Translations under genes and position numbers: made by a program | DNA from: Phoebastria nigripes | Lineage: Eukaryota > Chordata > Aves > Procellariiformes > Diomedeidae | Assembly (NCBI GenBank): GCA_035582835.1 | Contig: JAYKAV010002319.1 | Span: forward strand, 1 to 64,000 | Length of the DNA stretch: 64,000 nucleotides | Direction: 5' to 3' | The notes under the pieces: model-generated | Seen by the model: the letters and a program-made list of their open reading frames with translations, nothing else | Told to the model about the DNA's origin: nothing | Database searches by the model: none | Part shown: piece by piece, positions 36,301 through 50,515 of the stretch | Layout of the letters: each line of letters starts with the position of its first letter | Position numbering within the stretch: the stretch's first letter is position 1

Positions 36301-39300
36301 GGATTTTCTCTGAAATTTTATAGTAGGAGCAAAAGCAGAATGTAGCTTAAGGAATAGGATCAGCAAGGTGGGAGCAGCAGGACTCCTTTTCCTTCCAAAT
36401 CTTACCATACACTAACACGCTGCTGAATGGTTCTTGTTGCAGGCCAAATCAGCATTTGGGTTTTAAGACAGTTCACCCTTGTGTTTCAAAATACAAATCT
36501 GTCTGTTTACAGTTGTATTTCATTCATTCACAAACACTTAGTAACCTATTGTTCTTCAAGATGTATTATTTGTACATGCTCTACAATTTAATATCTTTCC
36601 ATTTCAAGATTGTTGACATGTGGGATGTGTAATACAAAGAACTGATGGGCAACTTGCATTGTACCACTGAGCATACCTCAGGTGGATACGAAAACACACA
36701 GGACATAAGAATTGCTGCCAAAAAGGATCCAGCAACAGAATGTTACACACACACAAGTTACAGCTATTAGGTTAAAATATATTTATTTTTATTGATACCT
36801 TAGGTTCAGTGTATCCTCATTAGCCAAGGAATTTTTCTTATTTGTAACTATATATAGATTTGCCAAGTCCTGCTTTTTACAGACATCCAAAAGAATGCTT
36901 CCTGAAGACACAACTTAATTTCTCTATTTCTATATCCCTATTTCCTGAATTATGAATGGGTTTGTATATATTTCAGCCTAATGTTTTTGTACAATTTGAG
37001 AATGACTATGCAGCTGGGTATTCTCTCTCCATTAATTGACCTTGAAGCAATGCAGAGGCAAAGTTGCACTTTCACCATTTCTGTGTTCCTGTAAGATGAC
37101 CTCCTGTACAGCAATAAGCATCTTCAGGGTACATGCTGTTTCCAGATTAAGCTTCTCTTAAAACACAGTATCTTCTGTGCTATGCTAAATGGGGACGTGT
37201 TCCTTTACCACTTTTATATACTTACAGAATTTTTTTCGAACATTTCACACTCAGACCTACAGTATATTCACTGATTTATTAAGATGACCATATTTACTAA
37301 TGATATAGTTCAACTATTTTTTTCTTTTTTTTTTCTATCACAGAAATATCCACACTTTTTCATATTTCTAGTTTATTCTGTTTATNAATAAGCTGGGGCA
37401 TACTGGTCTATAAAAGGCAGCTTATATAAAGGAGAACTCCACGAGGAGGCTGGAGATGGTAACACTATATTAAGAGTCGGCAAAAATAAAACAAACAAAC
37501 ACACCTACCTTTCCATATTTTATTTAATAGGATCACACAGCTCATTTGTTACACAGACTGCACGTGTTTAATTTCTCTTTTCTGTGTGTCTGTATGCTTT
37601 TAAGATTATAATAAAGGGTGTAATTCTTAGTTACTTATTGGTGTCAACACCAATTAAAAAAAAAAAGTGAAGAACTGGTGGCAAGCAGAAAAAAGGTGCA
37701 GAAGAGAGGAAAAGAGGTAAAATACAGTTAGTGGCTTAAGGCAGCAGACTGGCTATGCTGGTTGGAGAGAAGCAGAAAGAGGTTAAAACCTACGACTAGC
37801 AAGATTAGCAAACAAACAACCCGGAGTACGTCTCATACTAAATCAGATGGTAAGAGATTACGGAAGCACTCACCCCTGCTACTAGCNCACTGTACTAAAA
37901 ATCTTAGAACATCTGTAGCCTTTGAAGGGCAATTCTAAGCATGCCTGTATTTGTGTGGTTTTATTTTTGTTGAGGTCAGGTAACTTCTGCAGTCTAAATC
38001 AAAGGTAGGATCTCTATATTGTTCAGTGATAAATCCCAATGACAATGTTTACTTTGTAATTTACACCTGAAACTCTTCTCTGCTCACTCCCTCTCAGTGT
38101 GATTCCATGTTCAGCAAAAAAACTTAAATCACATGAGAAAGTGCTGGATGGCCGAAATTTGAATTCTGCAAAAAGGAGACAAACATTTACGCACAAAGCA
38201 GACTAATGATTCAATTTCTTTAAACTTTGAAGTAGTTGGAGCACACTCTTGACAAAATGGTAAGTAGAATTTCTAATTAAACACTTGACCTCGGACACAA
38301 TTGTATTTAAAAACTCAGTCCTACCATTTCCCCCCTAAACGTTTAACAAACTTTAATAAAAGTACTTTGGAAGAGCTATTTAGAAAAGAAGAGGAAGCAT
38401 TACATGGGTCTCAGATGCATGAATAGCATGACAAAACATGTACATGTCTATTCATTTTGTTAACATTCTCAAGTCAAAATTTCACTAGTGCTGCTAATGG
38501 CAGACTTTTTAAGTGCTTCAGAGAAATTACAAAAATGTTATTCTTTTGTAAAATCTGTCTTTTTACATTGTTTCTTACTGTATCATTATGGGATGAAAAT
38601 CTTAGCATATTAATATGATTTAGCAGCAGTATTCTTTTTACAAGAATTACCGGTGAAATATTTAGTGTTACAGCTATACCTCATATCTTTTCATAAATTT
38701 TTGTTTGTTTGTTTTAAATGAGAGAACGTCACAGTCCATGTTTCTCCAAAGAATAAACTTTCTTTGAACTCTATATTCCTCTGCACTTCCTTAGATAAAG
38801 TGTCTAAGAACCACATTGGGATTGCAGGTATAACACTGGTCCTTATACTTTAAACAATGTAGTTCAAAGCATTTTCTAATTGATATAATTGAGTGTTAAT
38901 GATTTCAGGTTTTCTTTGGATTGCTTTGGTGCATTTTCAAAAGAGGTCCATGGGAGAAGGGAAAGGGTCACTTTTTAGAAGCCTAATGTTAAGATGTAGA
39001 TTCAGAAGTAATATCTATTACTAATGCAGATTTATAATCATATACCACTATAATGAAAAAGAACACTACTAAGGACAATAAACATGGCAAAATATCCATA
39101 CTTTGTAGTTAATATTAGATTCTTTAATGGTGTGCTATCATAAACTATAGGCTATTATCCACAAACCTAACTACTACAAACTACAATACAACTAATACTT
39201 TGCCTACAAACCAGGAAGTTGAATGAATATATACAGTACACCTGCCTTCAGTACGCTAGTATTTTTTATTAAGATGATACTGTGATTTTTTTTTTTTTTT

Positions 39301-42300
39301 TTTAAGTAATACATTTTACATTAATTTATAACAAAGGAAGCACTATGAAGTCTAGAAGCGCAATGGTAACTGTTTAAATCTTACTCTAAAAATTGTTCAG
39401 TGGTCAGTTTGAGAGAAAAAAAAAAGTTTTCCATCTTTGCTACAAACTAATTTATTCTAGTGAGCATCAGTGCTTTTCCTTTTCCTCCTTTTAAGTTTAC
39501 AATTTTTCCCCAAACAAATCTAGTCATATCACAATATTTTGGTAGCTGGTAACAATTCTAACTGCAAGTCATATTTATATTGCAGCAGACAGGCAAAAGA
39601 ACAAGATCATGTTCGATATTAACTACACAGATCTCTCTCTGTCTAAGCCTCCCTTTACATTTTAAAGAATCTTCCACCACTACTTCATTAAGCAGAAAAG
39701 ATGTAGTATATTAAATGACATATAAAATGGAAGTTTTATTTCTGTACTGATTCCCCCCTCCCTTTAAAAGGATCGTGAGTCATACTTTCTGTATGGTCTT
39801 CNATCTTTTTGCCTACTTTTCCTTCTATGCTTTAGGAATTGCCAAGAATCCAATCACTAACAGTCAAGTGTTTAGTTAACAGTAAGCATTTAGAAAGATC
39901 AAAATCATCTTTACTAGAATGTCTGTAAGTCAAAGCAGGATTACTAACTCTATTCAATTTACTGAACAAAAGTCAGAAAAGCCAGCTATTACATTCTGTA
40001 CTTCCTACAAGTATCTTTTTCTCCCCTGTTCAAAAAATAAAGCCAAAGCCCATCACTACACCTACAAACATGGAAAAGGTGGCTATTCTTGACCGTTTCT
40101 TGTTGGTGTTTTTTTTGCAACTTTGTTCTGCTTTCTTTTGTTCAGAGGTTGTCTTGCGATTTCAAAGGTTGAGAGTACAAAAGTGACAGCCTTGTATTTC
40201 TGTCACTGTGTATTAATAGATGCCTGGCAGCTGCCAGCTACTGCAGGAACTTTTATGATTTTTCGTTTACTCCAGGACTTTCAAGTTATTGGGAGGATTT
40301 CTGCCTTCTCTCTTACCTAGCACATCAATCTCCTGCCAACCACTAGCAAAATAAAATGACATATTGTGGACATGAAACTATCAAGGATTTTGAACTGCAA
40401 TGTTGCTTAGCACTTACCAATATGAACAGAGGTATAAGAGCTGCACGTAGAAAGCAGGGAAGATGTTTCTTACATTCAACTCAAATTTAAAAGATTAAAG
40501 TTTCCAGCTTGATAATTGGAAAGTAGACTCAAACTATGCCCTAATAGCTTAGCATCGAGGGATAATTATGGCCTATATTAATGAATGCATTTACAAGTTT
40601 GATTAATAACAGCATAATATACTGCCATGTAGTTTGTAACTAATCAATAAATAGATACGATCAACTACGGCTTGATGGTCAGTCTTTAGATTAAAAGCTA
40701 ACTGGAGCACAAACCATTCCTTTCTGAATACCTGTGCTATAGGTTCTATGGCAAATACACACAATATGCCAAACAGCTTCCTGAACGCTACTGTGAAGCT
40801 ATTGCCATTAGAAGGCTCCTGATGAACAGCCACCTACAGCGCTAACGTTACAGGTCTGTGGCATGGCACAGCATTTCCTCGTGAGTTCATTGACACTAAT
40901 ATTCTCCACTCAGCTTTCAGACAACAGAAGAACTGTGATACTTCTCCCTGCCCAACAGCTACGGCACATGAAAAGACTACCTCATGTCAGGCTGCCTCAG
41001 GGTAAAAATTCTGGTCACTCTGAAGCCAGGGGGACTTTTTCTGTAACAGACCCAGGATTTTGTCATCTCTCTTTATACCACTGTTAGCCATTGCATCATT
41101 TTCACTGACTGTTGACCTGTCAGTAAAGACTGAAGATGGACTATGAAGACAGCACTGAGGAATGCTGAATGCCAGCAGCAAAAAGTGTATATACAAGTAC
41201 AGATAGTGCAAGGAGTAAAAGGAAGAACAAGTATGTAGAATCGTAAAAGTAGAACCATTTATTCATATAGATTTAAAGGAATCATGGAAGTAAACACAAA
41301 TCCACAATTTATGTAAATAAGACCTTTATGCAAATAAGACACGCGCCTTGGGCTTCTCACAAGTTGCCAGTGCAGCCCTGGGTGCTGCAGAAGTTGCACA
41401 CTGGTGTTATCTTCCGCCACAGCAGCATTTTGCTCGTCCAGCTTGATTCCAGTCTTGGATACACTGGAACGTACAATCCTACGACTCATAGAAATCAGAT
41501 ACTCTGTTTAGAAATCAGATACTCTGCTCAAAAACAGATGCAGAGTAGGAGATTTCAGAACATATCCTATCATACAAAAATCAGGTTTTACCATTCTGAA
41601 AAGTGGGAAACTATGCAAGTACTTCCTTCCGCAATTCCTTCTACAAATCAACACAGACATTTCTCCACAAATGAGTACTCAAATTTTTTTTCCTAAGGAT
41701 CTCTAAAGAAGGCACAAAATATTTTAAGAGAAAAATCACAAGAAACCCATACAAGCAGGAAGGTTTGCAGCTTCCTGTTGGCCAGGGAGAAGGATCCGAT
41801 CTGTTAAACTGCGTGGAAAACGTTTGGGTGTATGAACTCCCCAGGAAACACTATCACAGGTCTGCAGCATGGCATAGCAGTGCTATAGGTGGTTGTTAAT
41901 CTTCATTCAATTTGTGCATTTAAGTCTCACCTGTTAGTTTAAGAATCAGAGCAAGGAACAAAACTTATAATTTGATTGTATTTTAAATCAGCACGTATTT
42001 TGTCTTGTCAAATCAGAGTTATCCAGGATAAAGGGTTAGTTCACCTCCGGGCTACTAACTAAAGGAAACACCAAATTCATTTTCAAGCACTCTTAAAGTA
42101 TCATAAAAACAAAATCACATCCATAATTCACTTCTACTCATTAAAATGATTACTGTACCACATGCAAAGCAATACTTCTAAAATAATTTTAACTGTATGT
42201 ACATGATACACTGATTTAGGTTATTATTTCTGTTTGCCCTATATTTTAATAATAGGTAGCCACAATGTTTTTCATCTTCTTAATAACAAATTTCATTTTA

Positions 42301-44018
42301 TTTTAGAGCAAACAAATCGTGAAAAGAAAATTTTATCCTCACTATATATGATCAGTTCTCAATGAAGTCAAAACTGCTGGCTTGTGCCAAAAGGCAAAAC
42401 TTGGCTTAACCTGACTGCAAGTAATTCCATATAGTCATATATACTATATAATGTAACATAACAATTTCACATAGTAATATCTTCTGCCATGATGAAAAAC
42501 ATTACTTTTCCAAACACTGAGACCAAGAATAGCCTTTTAAATCACATTTAGCAATAACAGACTGAGTTTTTGTATGCTGAATTAAAACCGAGATGTCAAT
42601 ACAATTTACTTTCCTTAAACCATATTACAAGCATTTTTTCAATTTTGAGCTAATATTAAAAAAGTCAATTTTATTTTTCATTGATTTCCTTTCTGCTTGT
42701 AAATATTGCAGTTATGACTTGAAGATGTTTTGCAAAACTCTTAGCAATGTACCCATAAATTATGTAAAAGCAATGTTTTGAAATAACTATTTCTAAATAA
42801 TTCTTTGAAAGAGCATTGATTTTGCTCCTTTAATCTTTGTGTAATTTTATAAACACTTTAGCTTCACATGCTATTTTACATCCTTCAGCTCTGAAAGTTA
42901 CATCCTGATTGAATTATGAGACTGACTCTTTTGAAGTCAAAGAAATAATGCATAACCAAACTAAAAAGAATTTTGTTATAAATTCTTAAGAGGGACGTTT
43001 TTATGTGCAGCCAGATCCATATGCGATATTGCAATTATTAAAATATATTCTGTAAATTTACCTCCATACCAGCTGCAAATGCAAAGAGCACACACCACAA
43101 ATCTACAATTGTACCTCGATTGAGTAAGTGAACAGAGCAAAAATGGAAAGCTATGACACTTCAAATCTTCAAAGCATTACATATTCATTTAAAAAGCGTA
43201 ACAACTGCGTAATGAAATGTGTGGTAGTCAAAACTGATATGCACCTGAAAAGCCGTAGTTTGGCAAAGGCATTTTTCCCCTCTTCTGTGAAAGGGGCAGC
43301 TCTAGTGAGGCCGTTTGACCACGGTCTCTGTAGGTCGCATTCATTTTTTTAAAAACTAGCCGAAGTCCAGCAGTCCCTACCTCAGCACTCCTCAGCGACC
43401 GCCAGAACCCTGCTTCATCTTGAAATCAGCCTTATTTTAGCCTCGTCTTAGCAAAAGTTGATAGCGTGGAAAACGAAGCGTGATGCATGGCCGTCTCAAC
43501 CCCGGCAGCATTTCCCCACACACTCAAAAACGCGCCTCATTTTTCCACACGAAACGCGCTCTTCTCCTGCCCGCGCTCCCGCCACTCCCAGCTGCCAGCC
43601 GGAGCCGGGCTGCAGACGGAGGACCGGAACAGGCAGGGGAGGCAGCGGCGGCCTGGCAGACCCCTGGGCTCCGGTACAATCTCCCCCATCTCCAGCGGCG
43701 AGCTGGCCCCGCACAACGGCAGGTTTACACGAAAGTCGGGGCTCAAGAGGGCTCGTAACTCCCAGCTGACCCTACCCTCCGCTCCGACANCCTCCCAGCT
43801 TCTCGCTGAGGCGCCTGCCTGCCACCCACCCCTCCCTAGCGGCCCCGGCAGGGCGCCCCGCTGGCCCTCACCCACACGGGGCCGCCCCGAGGCGCCTTAC
43901 CCGCGTAAGGGGCGCGGGCGGCGGGGCCGGCTCCAGGCTGGCCGAGAAAGGGCGCGAAGAGGCAGGTGAGGAGGAGCAGGGGGCGGCCGCAGCATAGCCA
44001 GGCTCCGAGCTCAGCCAT
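27363..44018 (-). CDS. CHRNA5: Neuronal acetylcholine receptor subunit alpha-5
   Basis: Accessory subunit that joins alpha3-beta4 or alpha4-beta2 receptors and changes calcium permeability and desensitisation. Exons in order: 44018-43901, 33998-33847, 33003-32959, 31537-31428, 30430-29599 and 27524-27363, all GT-AG and in frame, giving 472 residues. The signal peptide starts [19 protein letters not shown]. Exon 3 reads [15 protein letters not shown]. The Cys-loop is C174-C188. Adjacent cysteines C238-C239 are present, but the preceding loop-C residues are TDG, lacking the usual aromatic, as is known for alpha5. M1-M3 lie in the large exon. M4 is in the last exon, which ends [11 protein letters not shown]. 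The single N in the large exon falls at a CCN proline codon and is silent. The start codon sits in a CpG island with a GCCATGG context. Confidence 0.97.
27525..29598 (-). other. CHRNA5 intron 5
   Basis: About 2.1 kb. It holds an A/C-rich low-complexity block at about 27900-27992 and a short CR1-like fragment at about 28990-29045. Confidence 0.7.
28990..29045 (-). repeat. CR1-like LINE fragment (eroded)
   Basis: The plus strand reads AGAAAAGAACACTCAAGAAG followed by TCATCTAGTCCATG. This is a diverged complement of the CR1 3' region, similar in type to the piece in CHRNA3 intron 4. Confidence 0.55.
30431..32958 (-). other. CHRNA5 introns 4 and 3
   Basis: Intron 4 (30431-31427) and intron 3 (31538-32958) flank the 110-bp exon at 31428-31537. 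Intron 4 has a GT-rich patch near 30470-30492 and a CAAAA-type simple repeat at about 31003-31040. Nothing else is recognised. Confidence 0.75.
33004..33846 (-). other. CHRNA5 intron 2
   Basis: About 0.84 kb, AT-rich, between exons 2 and 3. Nothing recognised. Confidence 0.8.
35600..35870 (+). repeat. Possible ancient CR1/L3-type LINE remnant
   Basis: Segments such as GAGATTTGAAAGATTAACATT and TTTGGAGAGGAGG, then AGTTCATTACCATC some 170 bases on, follow the order of the 3' part of old amniote CR1/L3 LINEs. The match is loose and from memory of the family pattern, so it is tentative. Confidence 0.4.
41490..41529. repeat. 20-bp tandem duplication
   Basis: Two adjacent copies of AGAAATCAGATACTCTG plus three bases, nearly identical, in CHRNA5 intron 1. 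Confidence 0.85.
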
Positions 44019-44690
44019 GGCTGGGGCACGGCCCCCGCTGCCTCGGAGCCCCGCGGCGAGGACGGGGCGCAGCGACAGGGCACCGCTCCTAACGGGCGGC
44101 GCTGGCCACGCCCCGCCGGGAAGCCATGAGGGGGCGCGAGGGGCGGGAGAGGAGCGCGCGCGGCAGGAATTTTAGAACAGCTGGCGCGGTGCGGGTGGCC
44201 GGGAGAGGGCGGCGGCGGCGGCTGCGCGAGCCTCAGCAGTGGCCTCGGCAAGGCATCGTCCCGGGTCGTTTTTACGGGCGGCCAGTCCTGGAGGTGGCCC
44301 AGAGGTACCGACTCGTGGCCCCGCGCTGTGGGAGACGTGTGGGGCTGGCAGGGCAATCCTGCCGCTAACCACTGGCTGCATGCCTCAGCGGCCCTGCTTC
44401 GGGCGGGTAACGGCCATCGCCTCCCCCTCGGGCTGTCAGGAGAAGTTCCCTGCGAGGGAGGCAGGTGCTACGGGAAGGAGCTCACTAGCAGGTACCTGGG
44501 AGGGAAAGCTGTAGCGATCCCACCGAGCACTGTACCTAAAGGCACCCCTCGTGCACCGTCCCGTCGCTTCCAGAGTTAAAGAAAAGGCTCCTTCAGAGGC
44601 GCAGGTGCTGACTAGGTAGGTAGTGAGCTGGGGTCGCTGCTTCTGCCTCTCGAGCGACCTGCCGTACCTCACTGAAACGCGGCAGCAGCA
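43480..44690 (-). promoter_or_regulatory. CpG island and promoter region of CHRNA5
   Basis: GC-rich, CpG-dense sequence surrounds the CHRNA5 start codon at 44018. It extends about 650 bases upstream (higher coordinates) and into intron 1. GC-box-like sequences are present and no clear TATA box is seen, in keeping with a dispersed CpG-type promoter. The transcription start is probably within the few hundred bases above 44018. Confidence 0.75.
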
Positions 44691-44699
44691 GCTGCAACG

Positions 44700-47600
44700 T
44701 AAACGTTAAACGACAATGGTAAATCCACTTGGGTCAACATTTGTTTTTAAACCATGTTTTTGGGAGGGTATAAGTTTAAGTGATTTTTAGTGAAAAGGAA
44801 AATATTAAACAAACTAATTTTTAACTTCCATTCCATATGAAACACTCTGTAGGGTTTTTTTAAAGTTTCTAAATCCGAATGTTTTGGAACTTTTAATCAA
44901 AAGTAGATAAACTGATGGTAGCTAAAAAGACCTAGGATATTTCCATCTTTATGTATATTATAGATATATAACATATATAATGAATACTCTCTACAAAAAC
45001 CCACCTTTTTTTTCCATATCAGATAAATAAAAAGCTGTTACAAAAGACAACTTTAAATGCACCACTGTGAAATACAATTAGTGATTTTTTCCTAAATCAT
45101 CCTAGTGGAAATGTACAGTGTACACATTGCCACAGAAAATAGAAGCAGCTGGCATTAATGCATTTTTTACATTTAAGATACTGTTTAAGATTTTTACAGA
45201 GAGTAAAGATTTGGAAAGAAGGGCTAAATGGCTTTACACAGTGTTAATCAGCTGCTACATGAGAAGTGCTAGGTACCAGATTCCTCAGAAAAATGGACCT
45301 TATTCAACTCAATTTTGGCAACTTTGTACCTTCCTAAAATGAGCAACTACTTACCCAAAGTAGTAATTTCATTAAGCATGTTGTCAATTATCAAAATTCT
45401 TTTGTATTGTGTTCATTTTATAGAAAAATAGTGCATCTCTGTGTAAATCATGAATCTTTTTGACGACCAAAACAGAGTACTTAAGCATTTCAATCTCTCT
45501 CTTAATTTTTAAACTTGTGTTTTTCTGTATTATTTTATCCTGCAGCCATATTTAGGTTGTGCATGTCTGTGCAAGGCATAATGCAGTCTGTACAAGCCAT
45601 CTGAAAAAAGGCTGCTTACACAGTAGTTTCTTCCAGCACACTTTTAGTGACATTTTGTATTGATGTGAATGCTCTGCAGTAAATATGGTCATTTTATATA
45701 TTGGGAATCCATTTGTATACAGCATGTCCTCCACAATCGAAATATATATGTGTTAAAGGATGCAGTGTGTGACTCTTATTTTGAAATGCTCAGTGTGTAT
45801 GCAGTGGTCAACCCAAGACTTTAGAGTAAATAAAAATATATTATAGCCCAAAGCATGGCACACAAAACCCTATTTTATTCTTTTGTGATACACTGGAGTT
45901 CTGATATTTTCTGACTGCTCCAAAAATTACCAGGCAGTTTTTCTACTGAAATTGCAAATCTGCAGTTTTTGATGACAACTGGTCCACCACTGCACTGCAC
46001 CTGGTGTTCCTAATGTAAGGTTATCATGTAAAATCTGTATTTCTGTTAGCAGCGTATGTGCATTGCAGTAAATGCATTCTAGAGCCATATGTCTAGTTAA
46101 CAGTATTAAACATAGTTGCCACTTGAATGTGCAGGACACAGCAAACTGGTTTTATTACATAACTATGAATTTGTTTGCAGCTGAGTCCTAGCTAGGCAAA
46201 ACAGATGCTGTAAGATATAAAAGGATTAAACTGTCTCGGTTACGTGCCCAACCTTTTGCTGAATATTTTATGCAGCATCATCTGGCACACATTAATTATG
46301 TTGTATTATTACTGTTTTAGAAAATAGTAGTTATAAATAAGAAGCCATTTTTTCCTGCTGCTTTGAACTTGAAGCAAAATGTTAATACTAACAGCAGCAT
46401 GTTAAGTTTAATATTTATCATTAAGTGAAAGCCTAAACAATTACATGAGTAATGTCTACTATCTTTCAAAGGGTCCTTCTCAGCAGGAGTTGACACCTGA
46501 AGGTCCCCACTAAGGTATGTTCTGAGAATCTCCAGTAAATTTGCTGATGGCAGCTTTTACTGTGCACTGAAGAGTACTTTAACTGGAAAGCCAAATGCCA
46601 AATTAATCACAGATAAAAATAGCAAGCTGCTCAGTTCTCTTTGTAAAATCAGAAATATTCTACAAATTTTTTTGTGAAGCTGAATTTTCTCCAGATTAAA
46701 GCGAAGAGCTATATAACCAGTGAAGGGTACTCTCAGATCAAGTTATTTTAGCGGTTTCTCATATTGTAATAGAAATAACTGCAATTAAAACTTGAAAACG
46801 AGGACAACTTTTACTACAGAAAAACTGTAATGGAAAATATTCTTTAAAGAAAATGAAAGACATTTAAGTAAATCCTAGAATCTCATCTAGTCTGAAGCTA
46901 CATCATTTCTCTCATGTATCAAGTACCCGAGTGCACTAACTTCTTGGACTTAAATGTCTTGTATACACTTAGCTATGTTATCTATGTATCACATACAGTT
47001 CTGTGGCCTCTAAAACCATTAATTTGAACACCTTGTAATCATTAATATATTCATTCTCACAACACAGTGGAGAAGTATTGTCCCTAATTTTAAGATTACG
47101 AACAGAAAGAATAAATAATTACCTTGGGAATCCATAACAAAACAGAACCAGCAAAGTTAACACAAAAAGTCCTTTGTTTATCATCTTCATTTGGATGCTT
47201 TTATAACTCTGACAAGTAAAAATATTTGGATGAATAGCGAAGTACATCTAAAGAAATCTTCTGTCTTCCAGTGCACAATACAGTAAGTCACATAAGAAGC
47301 AGTCTTAGAAGTTAATTTGACTTTATTTGAACAGAATACAGTCATCTAGAAAACAAGCTAACTCTTTTTTTTAAACACTGATGGATGCAAGAGACAGCAC
47401 AGGTATTACTGGAGAAGCAGTAGTTTCATTATCTCTTAAACTACTTAGAATAACAAAACACATTACAATTTATTAGGACAATCTATTTGTGAATACTTGC
47501 CCTAACAAGTTCTATCATGCACTCAAGTGAGATATAAACTATCCAGTCTTTAAGTTTACTAACATCATATTATGCAAACAGTTTCAAGTAAATACTTTTA

Positions 47601-47868
47601 CCTAATTTGAAAAATCTGTCACCTTCCACAGCACCACATGAAGTTCTGGTGTTAAAATAACATTTAATCCACAGCAATAGCTAAATATTTGAAATACTTA
47701 TGTAATACACTGTAAACTCTACATAAACACTACGTACACCAAAAAAAACATACAAAGAACAGGAAGATCATTTTGATTAGCAAAGACAACTCAAATGTAT
47801 CGCCAAAATCATTTTTCTGTTCTTACGACTTATCCCCAAACCACTCCCAGAAAAGGCACAGATAGTGG

Positions 47869-47905
<37 letters not shown>

Positions 47906-50480
47906 ACACAAAGCCAGAATCAACACAATAGGCCTATGCAGTCAAACACTGCTCTATTTCTAGGAAAAACAGGTAAGGAACTTGCATTAGTGTAAGGATG
48001 TCCCAAGAAGATTCTAGCCAATAAAAGATCTCCAGCACCTGCTTACTGTCCTAGGTTCAAATGCAAAAAAGAATCAGAAATTAAATGTAGTTTAGCAGAA
48101 CTTTACTGTACATCTTGGATATGAGTGCCAGCTAGAGTTACTTGCCTATTCGAAGGCAGTACTGAGGCTCATCTCACAATTGGCTATTAATGGCACTCAG
48201 TAGAGATAGTGGTTTTTAAATTAAATTGGTAATTATTGTTCAAAGATTATACTCAAAGTATTTGACAATACTTGTACTTTGAGTAAACAAAACCTTTAAA
48301 TAAATAGATCTCTTAAAATGTAGTGTAACTACACAACTTATCACAATGCTTCAATACATAATGGAGTACAGATCAGAAAGTTATTTAAATCATTCCAACT
48401 TTTGATTATTACAGTATCTAAAAAGTTCTCCTTTACCAGCAAATGATGCAATGTTTGGCAAAGAAATGCTATTGGTAATTCTTTAAACAAAGATCCAAAT
48501 ATATTTGTTATCCCCTCTTTGTTAGAAACAGAAGCATTTAAGAAAAAATATTTCAATAAATCTATATCCTAAGCTATCTAATAATACTTATACTAGTACA
48601 CTAAACAAATTGCCTTGCATGATTTATATACATTGATGAACCCAGATTCAGATGNTCTTAATGGTTTCCTAAAAGACAGAAAGCATTGCTGGAGTCTATC
48701 ACGTTTAGTTTCAAGTGATCTTTGAGAAGTTAGAGAAAAACTCCATTTTGGCATTGCTGCTTTTAGGGCATATTCCAAGTACTTGTATAACCATCATCAG
48801 TGATCTAGAAATCTGCAAAAGATGCTGATATATTGCATTCATGGTATCAAAAAATAAGAAGATTGAGCACTGAATTTTCAACATAAAAATGGAACTTGAG
48901 GTATTTATACAACCCTTTATAATAGAGATTAAATCTTACCCATTGCATGTTGTCTGCAACTATTCAGGACTTGTTACATGAAATATCATTCCTATGTTAT
49001 TATTTGGAAGATCTACTGTTGCACAAGGTGCAAGTAAAACTCAGGATAACTATTATTAGCTATAAAATTTGAATACTAACAAAGTACTGTCTAAGTTCAG
49101 TACAAAAGACTAAAGCAATTGGCCTGCACTGAGACTTAGAAAATTAACAAGCAGGTTCTGCAGCCTGCACAGAACCCATGCCACCCCACACCGCTCTCTG
49201 TACAGAGGTTGCCAAAGTGAGTGCAGTACATTTACGCAAGCTGCAGCACAGACACCTCAAGTCAGATTACTTCCTCTGTTCTCAACAGTGAATCCTACAG
49301 CAATGACCTCAAAAATGGGTTTTGTTGAGACTAAGGGTAATTTCTGGCCATGTTGACAAAGTACATTTTATCAGTCAAAAATGTCTGGGATAGATTTAAA
49401 ATAATAAAACACTGTATGGATTCACTCTGTTTCTTTAAATGGTCATATTAAATCCTGTAAACACCAAATATCCTTTGGGGTAAAAAAAAAAACACCAACC
49501 AACCAACCAACCAAAACCCACACCAAAAAACTACAAGATAGACACAACCCAGGGTCAGCACAAAGGGGCTGGATCACCAGTGTCACAGTTAGAAATTCAG
49601 CAGGAAAGGCCTCTCATTTAAGCACGTCACTCGAGTGAGCTTTTCAGTTTGCTTTTGATAAGTGAAAGGGTGCAAAATAATTTTCAGTAACTTGTTTCCC
49701 TCTCCTCTATTAACTCCAGATCATTTTTTTTTTTCAAAAGGAGAAGAGATTTTTGTTAATCTGAAAATCATATTATTTTGCATTCAGTATAGGGAGAATC
49801 TGAACAAAAATTATTGTAATTTCTAATTCATGCACAAATATGATTTCTCAAGTGGTTAACTGGTTAGTTTTCTAGACTGTTGTCTGTCAGAGAAGGGAAC
49901 CAAATTCTCTGGGGAAATATCAGCAACACTAAACTAAATATAAAACATCTCAATTTCCTTTCAGGATAAAATGTAAAATAGTCAACGTGGCCTAAAATCA
50001 TGCACTATTTTATTTACCTATTTGTATTTTGACGAAATAGCTTAACACTTAACATTTTCACATGGCCTTTGTAAAATGTCTTTCTAGTTTGTGTGAATAC
50101 AGCTAGTGTTATATGATTAATTTCTTAGAAAACACATGCACTCATGAAAGGCTATGATAAACTGAACACATTTGCTACAGGACATGTTTAAAACACTACT
50201 GCTTGCAAGACCATCAGTTTGACATAGCCTGTTATAGAACAAAATAGGCCAAAATTAAAACTTGGCATGCCAGCACACTTAAATTCTGTATTTGTGAAAT
50301 GATTTTTCAAACCTAGGAGCCCTTTTCACGACTTTAAAAGGAAAACCCACACATACACACAAAATTCTAACAAGTCTAACACCATATTTGTTCTTTACCA
50401 ACTAGCATATACCTTGTTTTAATGGTTTAAAGTGATTAAATCCCTCAAGATTGTGCATATCCAGGCATTACTGAGGAAAT
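44700..50480. other. Intergenic region between PSMA4 and CHRNA5
   Basis: About 5.8 kb of AT-rich sequence. It contains a T run of about 30 bases at about 47872-47901 and a short CCAA tandem repeat at about 49495-49514. No exon, RNA gene or clear mobile element is recognised. Confidence 0.65.
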
Positions 50481-50509
50481 AAAGACACCCATCACTATTC
50501 TTCTTAAAT

Positions 50510-50515
50510 TTTATT
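50510..50515 (-). terminator. Candidate PSMA4 polyadenylation signal
   Basis: AATAAA on the minus strand about 235 bases after the PSMA4 stop codon, giving a short 3' UTR. Confidence 0.6.

Larger units (their letters stand above)
33999..43900 (-). other. CHRNA5 intron 1 (about 9.9 kb)
   Basis: The longest intron in the window, running from the CpG-island first exon to exon 2. It is AT-rich, with T runs (for example about 39287-39303), an old LINE-like stretch near 35600-35870, and a 20-base tandem duplication at 41490-41529. No coding sequence is supported. Confidence 0.75.

Noticed and set aside
46868..46930. Possible third CR1 fragment (AATCTCATCTAGTCTGA)
   Set aside because: Only a short stretch matches, and the surrounding sequence shows no further CR1 pattern.
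47871..47901. Long T run as a possible retroposed poly-A tail
   Set aside because: No retrogene body or target-site duplication is recognisable next to it; it is probably a simple repeat.
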